A stretch of 64,000 nt of DNA. Origin: Sesamum alatum. Taxonomy: Eukaryota > Streptophyta > Magnoliopsida > Lamiales > Pedaliaceae. The notes beneath the pieces were generated by a model that worked only from the letters and a program-made list of their open reading frames with translations, was not told where the DNA came from and did not search any database. How positions within the stretch are numbered: position 1 is the stretch's first letter; every line of letters starts with the position of its first letter. The stretch is from the NCBI GenBank assembly GCA_034509735.1, contig JACGWO010000005.1:39648479-39712478 (forward strand), in the 5' to 3' direction. Shown here one piece after another: positions 23,913 to 34,252 of the stretch. The position numbers were made by a program, and so were the translations under genes.

Positions 23913-24900
23913 AATGTTGCGGAGCGCCTACAAAGCATTTTACCATTTTTATGCATTGGAGCCACTCTATGGTGGAACACTTGTCCCCCGAAAAGCGCAA
24001 GTAAGATTATAAGTCAGGTCGAAAACGGTAGAAACACAGAAACGCCAACAAGATAGCTGCGACTGTTAAACAACATCTTGCAGAGGCAGGAATAGTTGGC
24101 ATCCAGGAAGGAAGGGCACATGGTGTATTGCCACTAGAAATCAAGAAATTGGGATTGGACTTGTAAATCGATTCATAACCTTTCAAGCACAACTAATAGC
24201 TATTCGAACTCCTTTTACTTGTATAAGTGCCTCTTGGATCTGTCGATTATGTTATGGCCGGAGTCCTACGCATGGCGACCTAGTTGAATTGGGAGAAGCT
24301 GCAGGTATTATTGCAGGCCAATCGATTGAAGAATCGCGTATCCTTTGTTGCTAATCTACTAGTTGATTCAAAATCTGGGTGATTAAGCCCATTTAACTAG
24401 TGCGGAAATCGGTCGGGAAACCAAAATGACGGCACAACACAAGCCGCCATACCTCCAGAGGCTCGGCTTTGCCGCAGATCCACTCTGCTTTCGTTCCAAA
24501 CCCCCCGACCCATCCTCTTTGATTCTGATTGTGGGGCATTCAATGCCACTTAATGTAGACCAAAAAGAAGTAAGCGAGACTTACTATATCCATGTGAATT
24601 ATGCCCCCTATTTCTATAAATGCGAAGGAATTATTTCTCACTAATAATAGTGAAATCAATGGTGCTGAGTCAAAAAGGATTATGCTTGGCCTCAGCAATT
24701 TGAGTAGCAGAAGGCTTTTTGCCTAATGAATAAGGAGTAGCGTGGTGATGATAAAAGAGAGATTGCTCCTACCAAGGCAAAGCAATCGGGAAAACCTTTT
24801 AAGGCGGACTCAGGATACTTCATCGGTGGTGGGCTCCACTTCCACTTCTTTTTCTGTTGGACGGGCAATATATCGATTTACGCTTATAGCCTATTCTTTT
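23913..24900. other. Organelle-derived DNA insert
   Basis: About 1 kb of balanced composition in an AT-rich setting. 24138-24332 is plastid rpoC2. The sequences on either side of that piece are not contiguous rpoC2 and have the look of plant mitochondrial intergenic DNA, but I do not recognise specific genes there. A mitochondrial segment already carrying plastid DNA, then moved to the nucleus, would explain the mosaic. The open frame at 24426-24644 is within it and is not a recognised gene. Confidence 0.55.
24138..24332 (+). pseudogene. rpoC2: Plastid rpoC2 fragment in the nucleus
   Basis: The frame reads [13 protein letters not shown], then [27 protein letters not shown] and [11 protein letters not shown]. 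This is the conserved zinc-binding region of the beta'' subunit of plastid RNA polymerase, about 60 of some 1,380 residues. A change turns the expected Gly of GQSIGE to Glu, and the match stops there. Too short to function; it dates the insert as a decayed organelle-to-nucleus transfer. Confidence 0.85.
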
Positions 24901-25229
24901 TCACCCCTGACCTCTTAAAGGGTGTAATTATAATTTTGTAAAGAGTAGTCTTAAAATAAATTACATTGGCAGCTATCATGAGGTGTATTTATAATTTAAA
25001 CAAATATAAAGTATTTATATAATTAAATTTAACATTACGGAGAGTGTTAGTGTAACATGCTATGGGGGTGTTTGCGTAAAATTTATCAACGAGCGGAGAG
25101 AATGTATTGATAGTCGCACTTTATGAACGACAATCGCGATTCCTCAAGAAACAGCAACTTTATCCACCAGCGCCCAGAATACAATAAACACCCCTCTCAT
25201 CTTACTTCTATCCAGAACCAAAATCAAGA

Positions 25230-25688
25230 ATGCTTCTAACTACGCCACCAATCCTCCAATTCAAATCCCTCTCGCTCGCCACCCCCTTCCTCCATGGCGC
25301 CACCGCTCCCACCCCCCACCTCTTCAAACCCGGCACCTCTTCCGCCTCCGGCGCGCCGCCTTCCGCCGCCGGGCTCCCGGTGATCAAGGCAATGAGGTCA
25401 TTACAAGGGAGAGTTGTCTGTGCCACCAACGACAAGACGGTGGCTGTGGAGGTTGTACGGTTGGCCCCGCACCCCAAGTACAAGCGCCGTGTGAGGATGA
25501 AGAAGAAGTACCAGGCCCATGACCCGTTAAACCAGTTTCAAGTTGGGGACATTGTGCAGCTCGAAAAGGGCCGCCCCATTAGCAAGACCAAAACTTTTTG
25601 GGCCGTGCCGGTTGCCCCCCGGGCCGGCCCCAAGGAAGCAGCCGCGCCGCCGCAGGAGCTTGGAATTCCTTTGGAGTCGGAGAGTTGA
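25230..25688 (+). CDS. RPS17: Plastid 30S ribosomal protein S17
   Basis: A single exon of 152 residues. The first ~50 (MLLTTPPILQFKSLSLATPF and a Ser/Ala/Pro-rich stretch) form a chloroplast transit peptide. The S17 fold follows: GRVVCATNDKTVAVEV, RLAPHPKYKRRVRMKKKYQA, HDPLNQFQVGDIVQLEKGRP and ISKTKTFWAV, an OB-fold protein that binds 16S rRNA early in small-subunit assembly. The C-terminal 25 residues are Ala/Pro-rich, as in other plant homologues. The gene is markedly G+C-rich compared with its surroundings. The ATG chosen is the first in the frame and gives a normal-length transit peptide. Its 3' end faces that of the GLABRA2-like gene. Confidence 0.95.
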   Translation: MLLTTPPILQFKSLSLATPFLHGATAPTPHLFKPGTSSASGAPPSAAGLPVIKAMRSLQGRVVCATNDKTVAVEVVRLAPHPKYKRRVRMKKKYQAHDPLNQFQVGDIVQLEKGRPISKTKTFWAVPVAPRAGPKEAAAPPQELGIPLESES

Positions 25689-26342
25689 AGGGAAGGAAAA
25701 GGGGTGTGGGGTGGTTGTTATTTTGGTACTTGGAGTTTGGAGTTCCATTTACATTTCTTGTGTGGATTCTGTAATAACTCTTACTGTTAATTTGATGTTT
25801 TATTATGGTTTAAGGCTGCAAGAATCAGTGCTATATGTGGGATTTTGCTCTTGATTACATTGGTCGCATGTTGTTTTGATGCTTTGAAATGTTGTATTGA
25901 GGAGCTCTGGGAAGCCATATTCAGATAACTTCTTGCTGACTAATTACTGATATGTGAGGGTTTTTGAGGAGAATGATGATTCATTACTATGTTTATTTCT
26001 TTGTCTTTCAAACATTTGGTCTGCTGTTATTGAATTCTTGATGGCAACAGAGTTATCTGCTTGTGAAGTCTTGTAAGAATATTGCAATTTGAACCAAGTA
26101 TGTAAAAGATGGTAAAAGATCAAACTACACAAAACTAATATTTCTATTAAATTTTGTCAATGAATGTGCACAAGAAATACAATTTAATTATGTGATTTGA
26201 CACGGTTTTACTAATTTTCTAAGTTCTCCGGGCCAGATTACAATATGGCAAAGAAAAATAATGGATCATCTATCCTCTCTTTCTAGCTATTTGATTATGA
26301 AAAGAATGTTTGTATGTCAGAAATAACTAAAACAAAGTGTCA

Positions 26343-29300
26343 TCAGTCATCACACTGCAAACTTCTCTTTATGCACTGCAATGTGCAAGATATGAGGGTG
26401 TTAACTGAGTCTACAGAATCCATAGAAAGTTTGGCTGTTGGAGAGTTGCTAATGAGTATTTGAAAGACAACGGTAAGCAATGATCCTCCTTCTGTGCACT
26501 TCTCCTCCGTCCTAGAAGTGATCACCAACGGCCTAGATTCGATCCCATCAGGAAGAATGGAGAAACCCGAGGGCAAAATTGCAATGTTGCTAGAGTCACA
26601 ACCTGTCATCACTGACTGCATGCCGTTGATGTCCACAGGGGCGTAAACCACCATTGATTCGTAGGCGTTGGTGGAGCTATCTTGGAGTAGCCACATTTTG
26701 TGTTCATCTGTCGTCATGGCCTGAAGTCAAGAATATACAACTCAGAATAAGGAAGCTGTTGTGGTTAGTTTCGGTAAGAAAGGGCTCACCAGGGCAGAAA
26801 CTGCGTTCCCTCGATCTTGCCCTTTAGCCAAGTTTGCAATCGATTGTACTTTGCTTCCGTTGAACATGATATCCCACTGTGATACATGCAAGAAAAAGAG
26901 TTGAATACAGTATTCATGGCATGGAACTGGTGATTTGAGTATAAGTTTACTGAGCAAACCTCGTTTCTTCGATTCCCATCTCTTAGGAAGTCAAAGAGGA
27001 CAAGGTGAGAGACAGACAACCACACACAAGAAACGGCAGACAAGATTGTCCCAAGTGGTTCTCCGGGGTCATTAAGGTTATTCCTTGAAGCCACCCTGAT
27101 TTCGTCTCCGGTTTTACTGCTGATCTTGTTCCATGAGTTATGGCTGGATGCTCCCAGAGCTCTGCTAAAGCTCCAGGTCATTCTTTGTGCCAACTTCAGA
27201 ATGCTTTTCCTCCCAGCAAGTGTGGCAACACCTGTTCCGGTAAGCGTTTCTTCAACTCAGATTTTGACATTTTTTGAGCAAATAATTGTTGTGAACAAAC
27301 AGCTTAGTGTTACCATTTGAATCCTTGGTTGGAACATTTGTAGCCACAAGGAACACAAGCCGCTCACACTGCTGTTGCAATGTGGAAATCCAGCGCTTAG
27401 CGCCAAAGGCCAGACCGCTGTTAACTATGGCACGATACAGGGAATGGACCGTGCTTTTCTGGCATTCCAAGTGCTCTACCCAACTCACCTGAAAATTACA
27501 TGGAAAAAGACACAAAGATGTAAGTAATTTTATCGTTTTCCCATCTGAGGAAATATGGGAATTAGTATTTTGAACTTTTCATGTAGTTTAAAGGCTCAAG
27601 AAACGAAGATTCATGTCCTGATGTAATCAAGAAACGACCATAAACAAACTAAAGGCAATCTACAACCTTACAGTGGCCGTTGGATTTATCCTCAATGATG
27701 CAACCGGAAGGACGCTTTCTGCATTTCTGGAGACATGCGTCTATATTATCTTCAACGTTGTCGACAGAGACATCAGCAATTGCCCACTGATTTGCACTCA
27801 ACTGTTTGCAGTATCGAACAAAATACAATTCCCTGGAGGCGACCATTGGTGTCAGCATTTGGATCTCTGCAAACATCTACATCAAGGAGAAGAACACCAG
27901 CTCTTACAACATGGTAATTTAACTTTCTGTAATTTGACTGTACTTGAGGGGTATCGATGCAATTATCAATCAATTAAATTGCCTTACCAAGTGAACAGCA
28001 CCATCTCTGTTTGCACCTTCTCCATTGCAGATGACATCTACTGTAGCTGCCTTTGAGACTAAGCCAGGAAACATCTCTTTCCATTGATTCTGCAATGTAA
28101 GAAAACAGACAACTCTATATTTCTCCTCAAACCATACTATAAAAACTCAGACTCTGATTAAGACCTCACCGCGTCCATGAAGCTCTGGACAAGCCATGGA
28201 AGATCGACAAAGATGATCCCACTCTCTCTCGACGCCTCTATACATTTCTTTGGCTGCAGTCTGTTAGAATCTTCAGCACAAAACTCCTTGACATACTCAT
28301 CGTAGTTAAGTATTTCACGCCCCATCTCATAGCTTCTAATCCACAATGGTTCGCCCTGAGTCGCCATCTTTATCAGTTCATCCCTCGCCCGACTCACAGC
28401 ATCCATTATACGCGACTTCTCCAGGCCGAAATCGCCTCTGCAGAACTCCAACGAGCTCCTGTTTTCTTGGTCATGTCCTGGGGTGCACGACGAGCTGTTC
28501 AGTGGCGATGATCCATAAGGGTATTTTCCGACAATTGATCTAAGTTTTTCAACCTGCATAGTATCAGAAACTTGTCTGTGAAGTATTCTTGAAAACAGAT
28601 ACGATCGATATATTGATATATAAGCTTCCAAACCTCAGCTTTGAGTTTAGCGTTTTCGATTCTGAGTTTTTGCTCTTCAGTGCTTCCTGTAATGGGGTCC
28701 TTGCTAGAGGCAGCGAATCCACAGTTCGGACAAGATGACTTCTTAATGTTGTCTCTCAAAGCCTTGTTTTCGTTGCGGAGTTTGTCGATTTCTGATTTCA
28801 GTAAAGAGTTTTCATGGCGCTCTTGTATAGCCTGCATTGCATGCATCAACCATATGCAATGTGGAATTCAAATATTGATTCAAGACATGAATAATATAAG
28901 TCAACGAATATGTTCAAAATGAGATAAAGAAATGAACTACTAGAGAATTAGATATACGTTTATATTTTTGGGACTCGAACTTACAATCAAAAGATTGTGC
29001 AATTTTATCTATCGAGTAAGGCCTTATTGTGAAACATATGCAACAATTGTTTCCAAAAGATGTATTGCGAAAGAACTTCTATTATTGTGATAGAAAAAAG
29101 TTGTAGAAAGTTGCAATTTTAGATGTACTTGCTGTATAAAAAGAAACGTGAAAAAGTAAAGAATAAGAAATTGGAGTGTTGGGAGACGAAAAAATTAATA
29201 TTTACAATTTATGAATAAGTTGTAGAAGATGTTGAGGAGAAGTTTGTAATTTTTAATCTAAATGAGCTTAATTTAAGTTGTTCATCAAAAGTATTATCTA

Positions 29301-32300
29301 TACTATTATATAAAGCAAACCCTGTTTTCACTAATAAATGACGGTTACTTATACCGCAACACCAATTTTTTAGTTATACCGATAATACCCCTAAGTTAGT
29401 TCTTTTTTTTCCTTTCTTTCTTTCTTTCTTTCTTTCTTCCTTTTTTATTAAATGCAATGTGTTGATTAATATATATATTTTCTTATTTACAATAACTTTA
29501 AAGTGTGTAATATTATTTTATATGAACACAGGGACGGCGTGCCACGACGGCTAGTAAGTTTTAAATAAAAGAAATGGATAATTACACTGTCCTCCCTCGA
29601 AGTTTGGAAAATTAGTGTAATACTCTTGATGTTTGCTTTCGTTTAATAAATAAGTCCCTTCGTAATCAAAATTCACTGAATTTGGCGATATTAACAAAAG
29701 AAGTAGATGAAAATTTATATTTACCGGTGATTGACTTATTACTGACTCATTGTAGGTCAAATAAATCTTTTTAACTACCCTTATATATTTTCATACATTA
29801 ATGCAGGTCACGAGGTATATCTTCACCCAAAGGTAGTTTAGTCAAAAAAGATTTGTTTGACTATAATAAGCCAGTCGAGGGTATATATAGATTTTCATTT
29901 AATTTTTTTTATTTAATATCAATAAATTTTGTGAATTATGTTTATCGAGTGACCTATTTGTTAGACGTAAGCAAATTTCAGGGTACTAAATATAATTTTT
30001 TAAATCACAGAAATCTATATGTAATTACACCAAATCTCAGGAAACGACGATATAATTATCCTAAGATTATACTCATTTAGAAAAAAAAAAAAAAAAAACC
30101 TGAAAGGCGTTTGACTAGCTATCGCAAATACCGGTACTATATTCCGCGCATCACGAAAAAAAGAAAAAAGAAGAAAAGAAAATCATCATTGTATCTATAT
30201 TTCTATCTATACAGATATATAAATCATTAACCTAACAAAACTACAATATGTATTTATAACTGTTTTTTTTTTTCAATTTTCTTAAAATAAGAAGAAATAA
30301 TAATTTTGAGTGAGAATATACGTAATTACGTACCTTGATTTGGGTTCGACGATTTTGAAACCAGAACTTAACTTGCCTAGGATGAAGCCCTAATTGCCTG
30401 CTCAGCTCCTGCCTTTGCTTCTCATCTGGATGTGGAGACTCTTTAAATAACCTGCAAATTAATTATTTAAATTAAATTACACTCTATCTTATTTAATAAT
30501 CTCACCTATATATTAATTTAAATTGAATTTTCACCATTTTTCATCTCCAAAGTACATGAAATTATATGTTGGATAAAACCTGGACAACGCAAGATTGGAT
30601 TTTCTATTTCGTATCCTATTGAATAGTCTATTTTATTTAACATATACAAGAAAATAATAATTTTTGTCGCGTTACTTAGGCTTTTCCACTTTTGGTCTAT
30701 TTAGCTACGGGATTCTCACTTTTTTGTCCGGTAACTTAAAAAATAGTATTTTTGGTCCTATGACACATTTCTATTAGTTATTTTAACGGAAAATGTCATG
30801 TGCTTAGCACATGACCATTAGGGTATTTATACTTTTGATCTTATTAGTTACAAAATTATCACTTTTGGTCCTATATACTTAATGATCACGTGACATTTCC
30901 ATAAATATATAACGGAAAGATGTCAATAGACCAAAAGTGTTACTTTATGAAAGTTACAATCAATAAAATCAAAAGTGAAAAGACCTTAAATTATGAAACG
31001 TAAAATATTATTTTCCCTAATATATACACACTATGTGTATAAATTATTATTTAAATTAAATAAATAGAATATAATATATAATAGAATTCGAAATAGAAAT
31101 TTCAATCACTGCAAACACACAAAATGTAATCATAATCAGTCGGGACAAAAAATAAAATTTTATTTTCTATTGAAAATTTATATTGCATCTCGTACTTCAC
31201 TTAATATAGACTAGCTACGTCTATGATTTTTTCCTGAATATATAAATAAAGCAAATTTATATACATAATATTTATTTAAATTAATATAAATTGGGAATAA
31301 AAAAATCTACCCGACATACGGAAGGAAAACGTGGGGTACGAAGATTAATAATATTAGGTAGCTTTCTTCGAGCAATCTATTCTAGTACTAAAAGTTGTCC
31401 TATCCCATCACTTAATTTTAAATTGAAATAACTGTATATTTTATTTAAATTAAATTTAATCAAATTAAATTAATTATATAATAAATTATATAATTAATTA
31501 TTTTTTTAAAATTATACATTAATCATATCACAATATACTATATTTGTCTTGTCATGTAATAGTTCAAGGACAGAATTTCTCATTTTGTAGCTATGTTAAT
31601 TACTTCTCCATTAACATTAATGAAACTCATTAATTCATCCATTCTTTAAATAATTCAACTGATGTAAGAATGAGAATGGTTTTTTTATTTTTTTATTTTT
31701 GTATTTCCTCCTATTTTGGTAATAATTAATTAAAAGGGATTAATTCAAGCCAATTAATTATGTAAAACCCTCAAAACAAGAAACAAAGCAAAGAAAACAA
31801 AAATACAGCACTAATGCGATATCACCCACAAACACACACACACACGTATGTGTGTGTATGTATACATACACATATGTTGTATGTATATGCGTAGTGTATG
31901 TATACAGTCTACATATATACGTAGGGAGAGAAGAGTAAAAAGAAAACATACGCCTCCATCTCTCTAATCTGCGCCGGGGTGTGCCTGTGATACTTCTTCC
32001 TCTTCTTCTTTTTCCCGCCACCGTCGCCGTCGCCATCCTGCTCCTCCTCATCCTCATCGCCACCATCATCAACATTCTGCTGCTGCTGCTGTTGTTCTCC
32101 CTCCGCCGCCAATATCTCATAATAATCATCGTCGGAGCCGCGCGAGTACTTCCCCGCCCCTGAATTATCGCTGCTGCTAATCTCCACCGCCTCCTCCCTC
32201 CGCCCAGCTCCGCCGCCCTCCTCTCGGAAAATACCAGCCTAATTAATTCTCATCACAACACAAAAACCATGAATTAATCCTCTTACAAAAAAACTCACAA

Positions 32301-32413
32301 TAATAATTAGAAGTGAGATGATAATGATGATGAAGAGTACGTACGAGAGAGAGGGAGAGAGCTGGAGATGGTGAGAGAAAATCTCTGGGGTGAGAGGTTG
32401 GGAGATTCGACAT
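26343..32413 (-). CDS. GL2: HD-Zip IV homeodomain transcription factor, GLABRA2-like
   Basis: Eleven exons: 32345-32413, 31952-32238, 30334-30451, 28634-28831, 28170-28553, 27988-28089, 27667-27876, 27314-27488, 26960-27231, 26790-26876, 26343-26720. All have GT-AG introns and phases fit, giving 759 residues (Arabidopsis GL2 is 747). The N-terminus [20 protein letters not shown] leads into SLAGIFR, as in GL2. A polyQ and acidic stretch (72-95) precedes the homeodomain (~102-158, WFQNRR at 149-154). A zipper-loop-zipper with CPNC (192-195) follows, then START (~265-495) and the C-terminal HD-SAD region with [10 protein letters not shown] and GGSLLTV. Class IV members bind L1-box-like sites in the epidermis; GL2 promotes trichome formation and represses root-hair fate. 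Introns 2 and 3 are long (1.5 kb each) and full of MITEs and a Helitron. Confidence 0.95.
29297..29554 (+). mobile_element. Non-autonomous Helitron in intron 3 of GL2
   Basis: It begins TCTATACTATTATATAAAG, directly after an A, and ends in CTAG, directly before a T. That is the Helitron signature: 5' TC, 3' CTRR, inserted between A and T with no target duplication. A G+C-rich stretch (ggacggcgtgccacgacgg) precedes the end, where a short hairpin is expected. Length 258 bp, no coding capacity. Two relatives lie at 49261-49565 and 49712-49993. Confidence 0.72.
29571..30066. mobile_element. Foldback MITE in intron 3 of GL2
   Basis: The left arm (ggataattacactgtcctcc, then 'gtccc', 'aatttggcgat') is matched in inverted form by the right arm ending gatataattatcc, over most of the ~490 bp. 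A second copy, similar along its length, is at 43267-43790. Both read as long palindromes with 'aataagtca' wording at the centre. Non-coding. Confidence 0.65.
30655..31015. mobile_element. MITE in intron 2 of GL2
   Basis: The left end (cgttacttaggcttttccac, 'ttttggtc') is mirrored by a right end whose reverse complement reads cgtttcataatttaaggtct, 'ttttcacttttg'. The interior repeats 'acttttggtcc' in both orientations. Non-coding. Edges are approximate. Confidence 0.5.
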
Positions 32414-32499
32414 GCCGATTACAAGGCGTGCACATGCCCAATTTCTTTATTTTATTTTTTTCTTATTATTTTATATGACCCCGTGCGTATGCGTGTAAC

Positions 32500-32766
32500 C
32501 CGGTTAAATTACACTTTTGGCCCTTATACTTTAGGCTAAAATTGATTTCGATACCTAATTTTCACAAATTATTATAATTTTGGTCTAACCATTAAATTGA
32601 GGTTAAAGATAATTGAAGGGACCAAAATCGTAATAATTTATAAAAATTAAGAATCAAAATCGTAATATTTTATAAAGTTAAAGTACTAAAATCATGTGTC
32701 AAAAAATTTAAGAACTAAAATTGTGTTTCATTCGAAGTATAAGGACCAAAAGTGTAATTTATCGGG
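32500..32766. mobile_element. MITE just upstream of GL2
   Basis: The terminal inverted repeat is clear: ccggttaaattacacttttg on the left, and the right end reversed reads ccccgataaattacactttt, followed in both by ggtcc/gccc and ttatactt. The element ends within 90 bases of the GL2 start codon, so it lies in the 5' UTR or core promoter. Confidence 0.65.
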
Positions 32767-32960
32767 GTGTAGTGAGGACAAGAGGAGTGGTGGGGTCTGA
32801 TCATTATTAAGGATATGAAACAAAAGGGGCAGAGAATTTTGTGTAATTAGGTCATGCAGATTGCCTATTTACTGTATTTTTTTATTTTTTTTTTGATATG
32901 GGCCTATTTACTGTATTTGGATCTTGTTTGTTTTGTTTTCATTTTTAATTTTTAATTTTT

Positions 32961-34243
32961 GGGATAACTGCATAATACCCCGTGTTATAGGAAAATTGCT
33001 AAAAACTTACCTGTGTTAATTAAATAGCTAAAAAAAATCCCTCTAATTATAAATCCTGCAAAAAAGACCCTCTCCGTTAAAAAAACGGAGAGTGGCCTAC
33101 ACACGCTGGAAATGCTACTGGAGCAATTTTTTGACCCATTTTCAACCTTTACCCTCTTCGAATTGATAAATTTATCCCTATCTTTATTGTTTTTGATTAA
33201 TTCTTTATATTTTCATTTTTTGCTGGAAAAAATATGATAAATATTAAAAAATTAATATCCTTTATATATGTAAAAAACTTTATTAAATAAAATTATGTTT
33301 TATATATCAATATCAAAAAGAATTTAATATAATTTATATTTTTTAAAATAAAATACATAATTTTAGTTCAAAATATTATTAGGTAATCAAGAATTATAAT
33401 TTTGTGTTGATTATATTTAAAATTGTATAAATTTATATTAATTATATGGAATAAATTTTTATTTAAACAAAAAATTAAAAAAAAAAAAAAACAAAAACAA
33501 AAACACCTATCATCTTCTTCCCAAACCCGCCCTCGCAACCCCCGCCTCCCGCCGTCCGCCATCTCCTCACCGCCTCCTGTTGTCTGTCGTCTCTTCGCCT
33601 ACGTCCGCCGCCCACCACTACCCTTGTAACGCCGCCCCTCGCCGCCTGCCTCCGTGTTCCCCTTCTCCCTGCTTCTATGCCGACACTAAAACGGAGCTGC
33701 GGCGTCGCCCTCAAAATAATCACAGGCAACGACGCCTGCGCGATGGAGGCCGTCAGATCTAGGCGACGGCCATCGGCCAGAGAAGCGTCGCCGCCCTGGA
33801 TCTAGGCGTCGGCCGTCCCCCAGAGAAGATCTGGGGCGACGTCGCCGTCGCCCCCACCTTCACCGGGCGACGGCGAGGTAGTCCCGAAAAGGCATCGCCG
33901 TCGCCCACCATGTTCATATATATATATATATGTATATATATGTGTTATAATATTTTTTTTTTGTTTTGTATAGAAGTGTGTATCTATAAATAAATATAAA
34001 AATATATATTTAAAATTAATAAAGATCTAGACCGTTCATTTTAAACTAGCAAAGATCAACGATTATTAAAATAAGGGCATAACGGGCAAGTCACCACAAA
34101 ATTTAACACCGTTAAAATCAACTAACGGAATGGGAGAGTATGCACTATTACACAAAATACAAGGGATTTTTTGCATATATTTTTAACACGGGGGTTTTTC
34201 AGTTGAATTTCTAAAACACAAGGGGGTTTTATGCAATTTTCCC
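32961..34243. mobile_element. Mutator-like element with G+C-rich cargo
   Basis: The ends are inverted repeats (gggataactgcataatacccc and, reversed, gggaaaattgcataaaaccc). The 9-mer ttaattttt lies directly outside both ends (32952-32960 and 34244-34252). A 9-bp duplication is the Mutator hallmark. Inside an AT-rich frame sits a ~420-bp G+C-rich core (33490-33910) rich in gccgcc/gcgacgg words, with no recognisable protein. Two further copies of the family are at 12027-13260 and 14219-16493. No transposase is encoded. Confidence 0.78.
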
Positions 34244-34252
34244 TTAATTTTT

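Larger units (their letters stand above)
23806..25095. mobile_element. MITE arms flanking the organelle-derived insert
   Basis: 23806-23880 (agggtaaattacatcaacac...) is a left arm of the common inverted-repeat family also seen at 37983, 45291 and 52330. 24900-25095 holds matching inverted wording (gggtgtaattataattttg; gtgttagtgtaacatgctat...). The organelle-like DNA at 23913-24900 lies between them, so either it landed in such an element or two elements flank it. Boundaries are uncertain. Confidence 0.4.

Noticed and set aside
24426..24644. 72-codon frame in the organellar insert
   Set aside because: No recognised organellar protein; part of a decayed transfer.
26786..27193. Continuous frame across exons 9-10 of GL2 as a separate gene
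   Set aside because: It is exon 9 read through its intron into exon 10; the donor and acceptor give the conserved NEWDIM junction instead.
31758..32163. Frames on both strands over exon 2 of GL2
   Set aside because: Shadows of the acidic/polyQ coding region and of the (CA)(TG) repeat in intron 2.
32345..32413. Suspected frameshift at the end of GL2 exon 1
   Set aside because: On recounting, the CT-rich end gives exactly 23 codons and joins SLAGIFR in phase 0.
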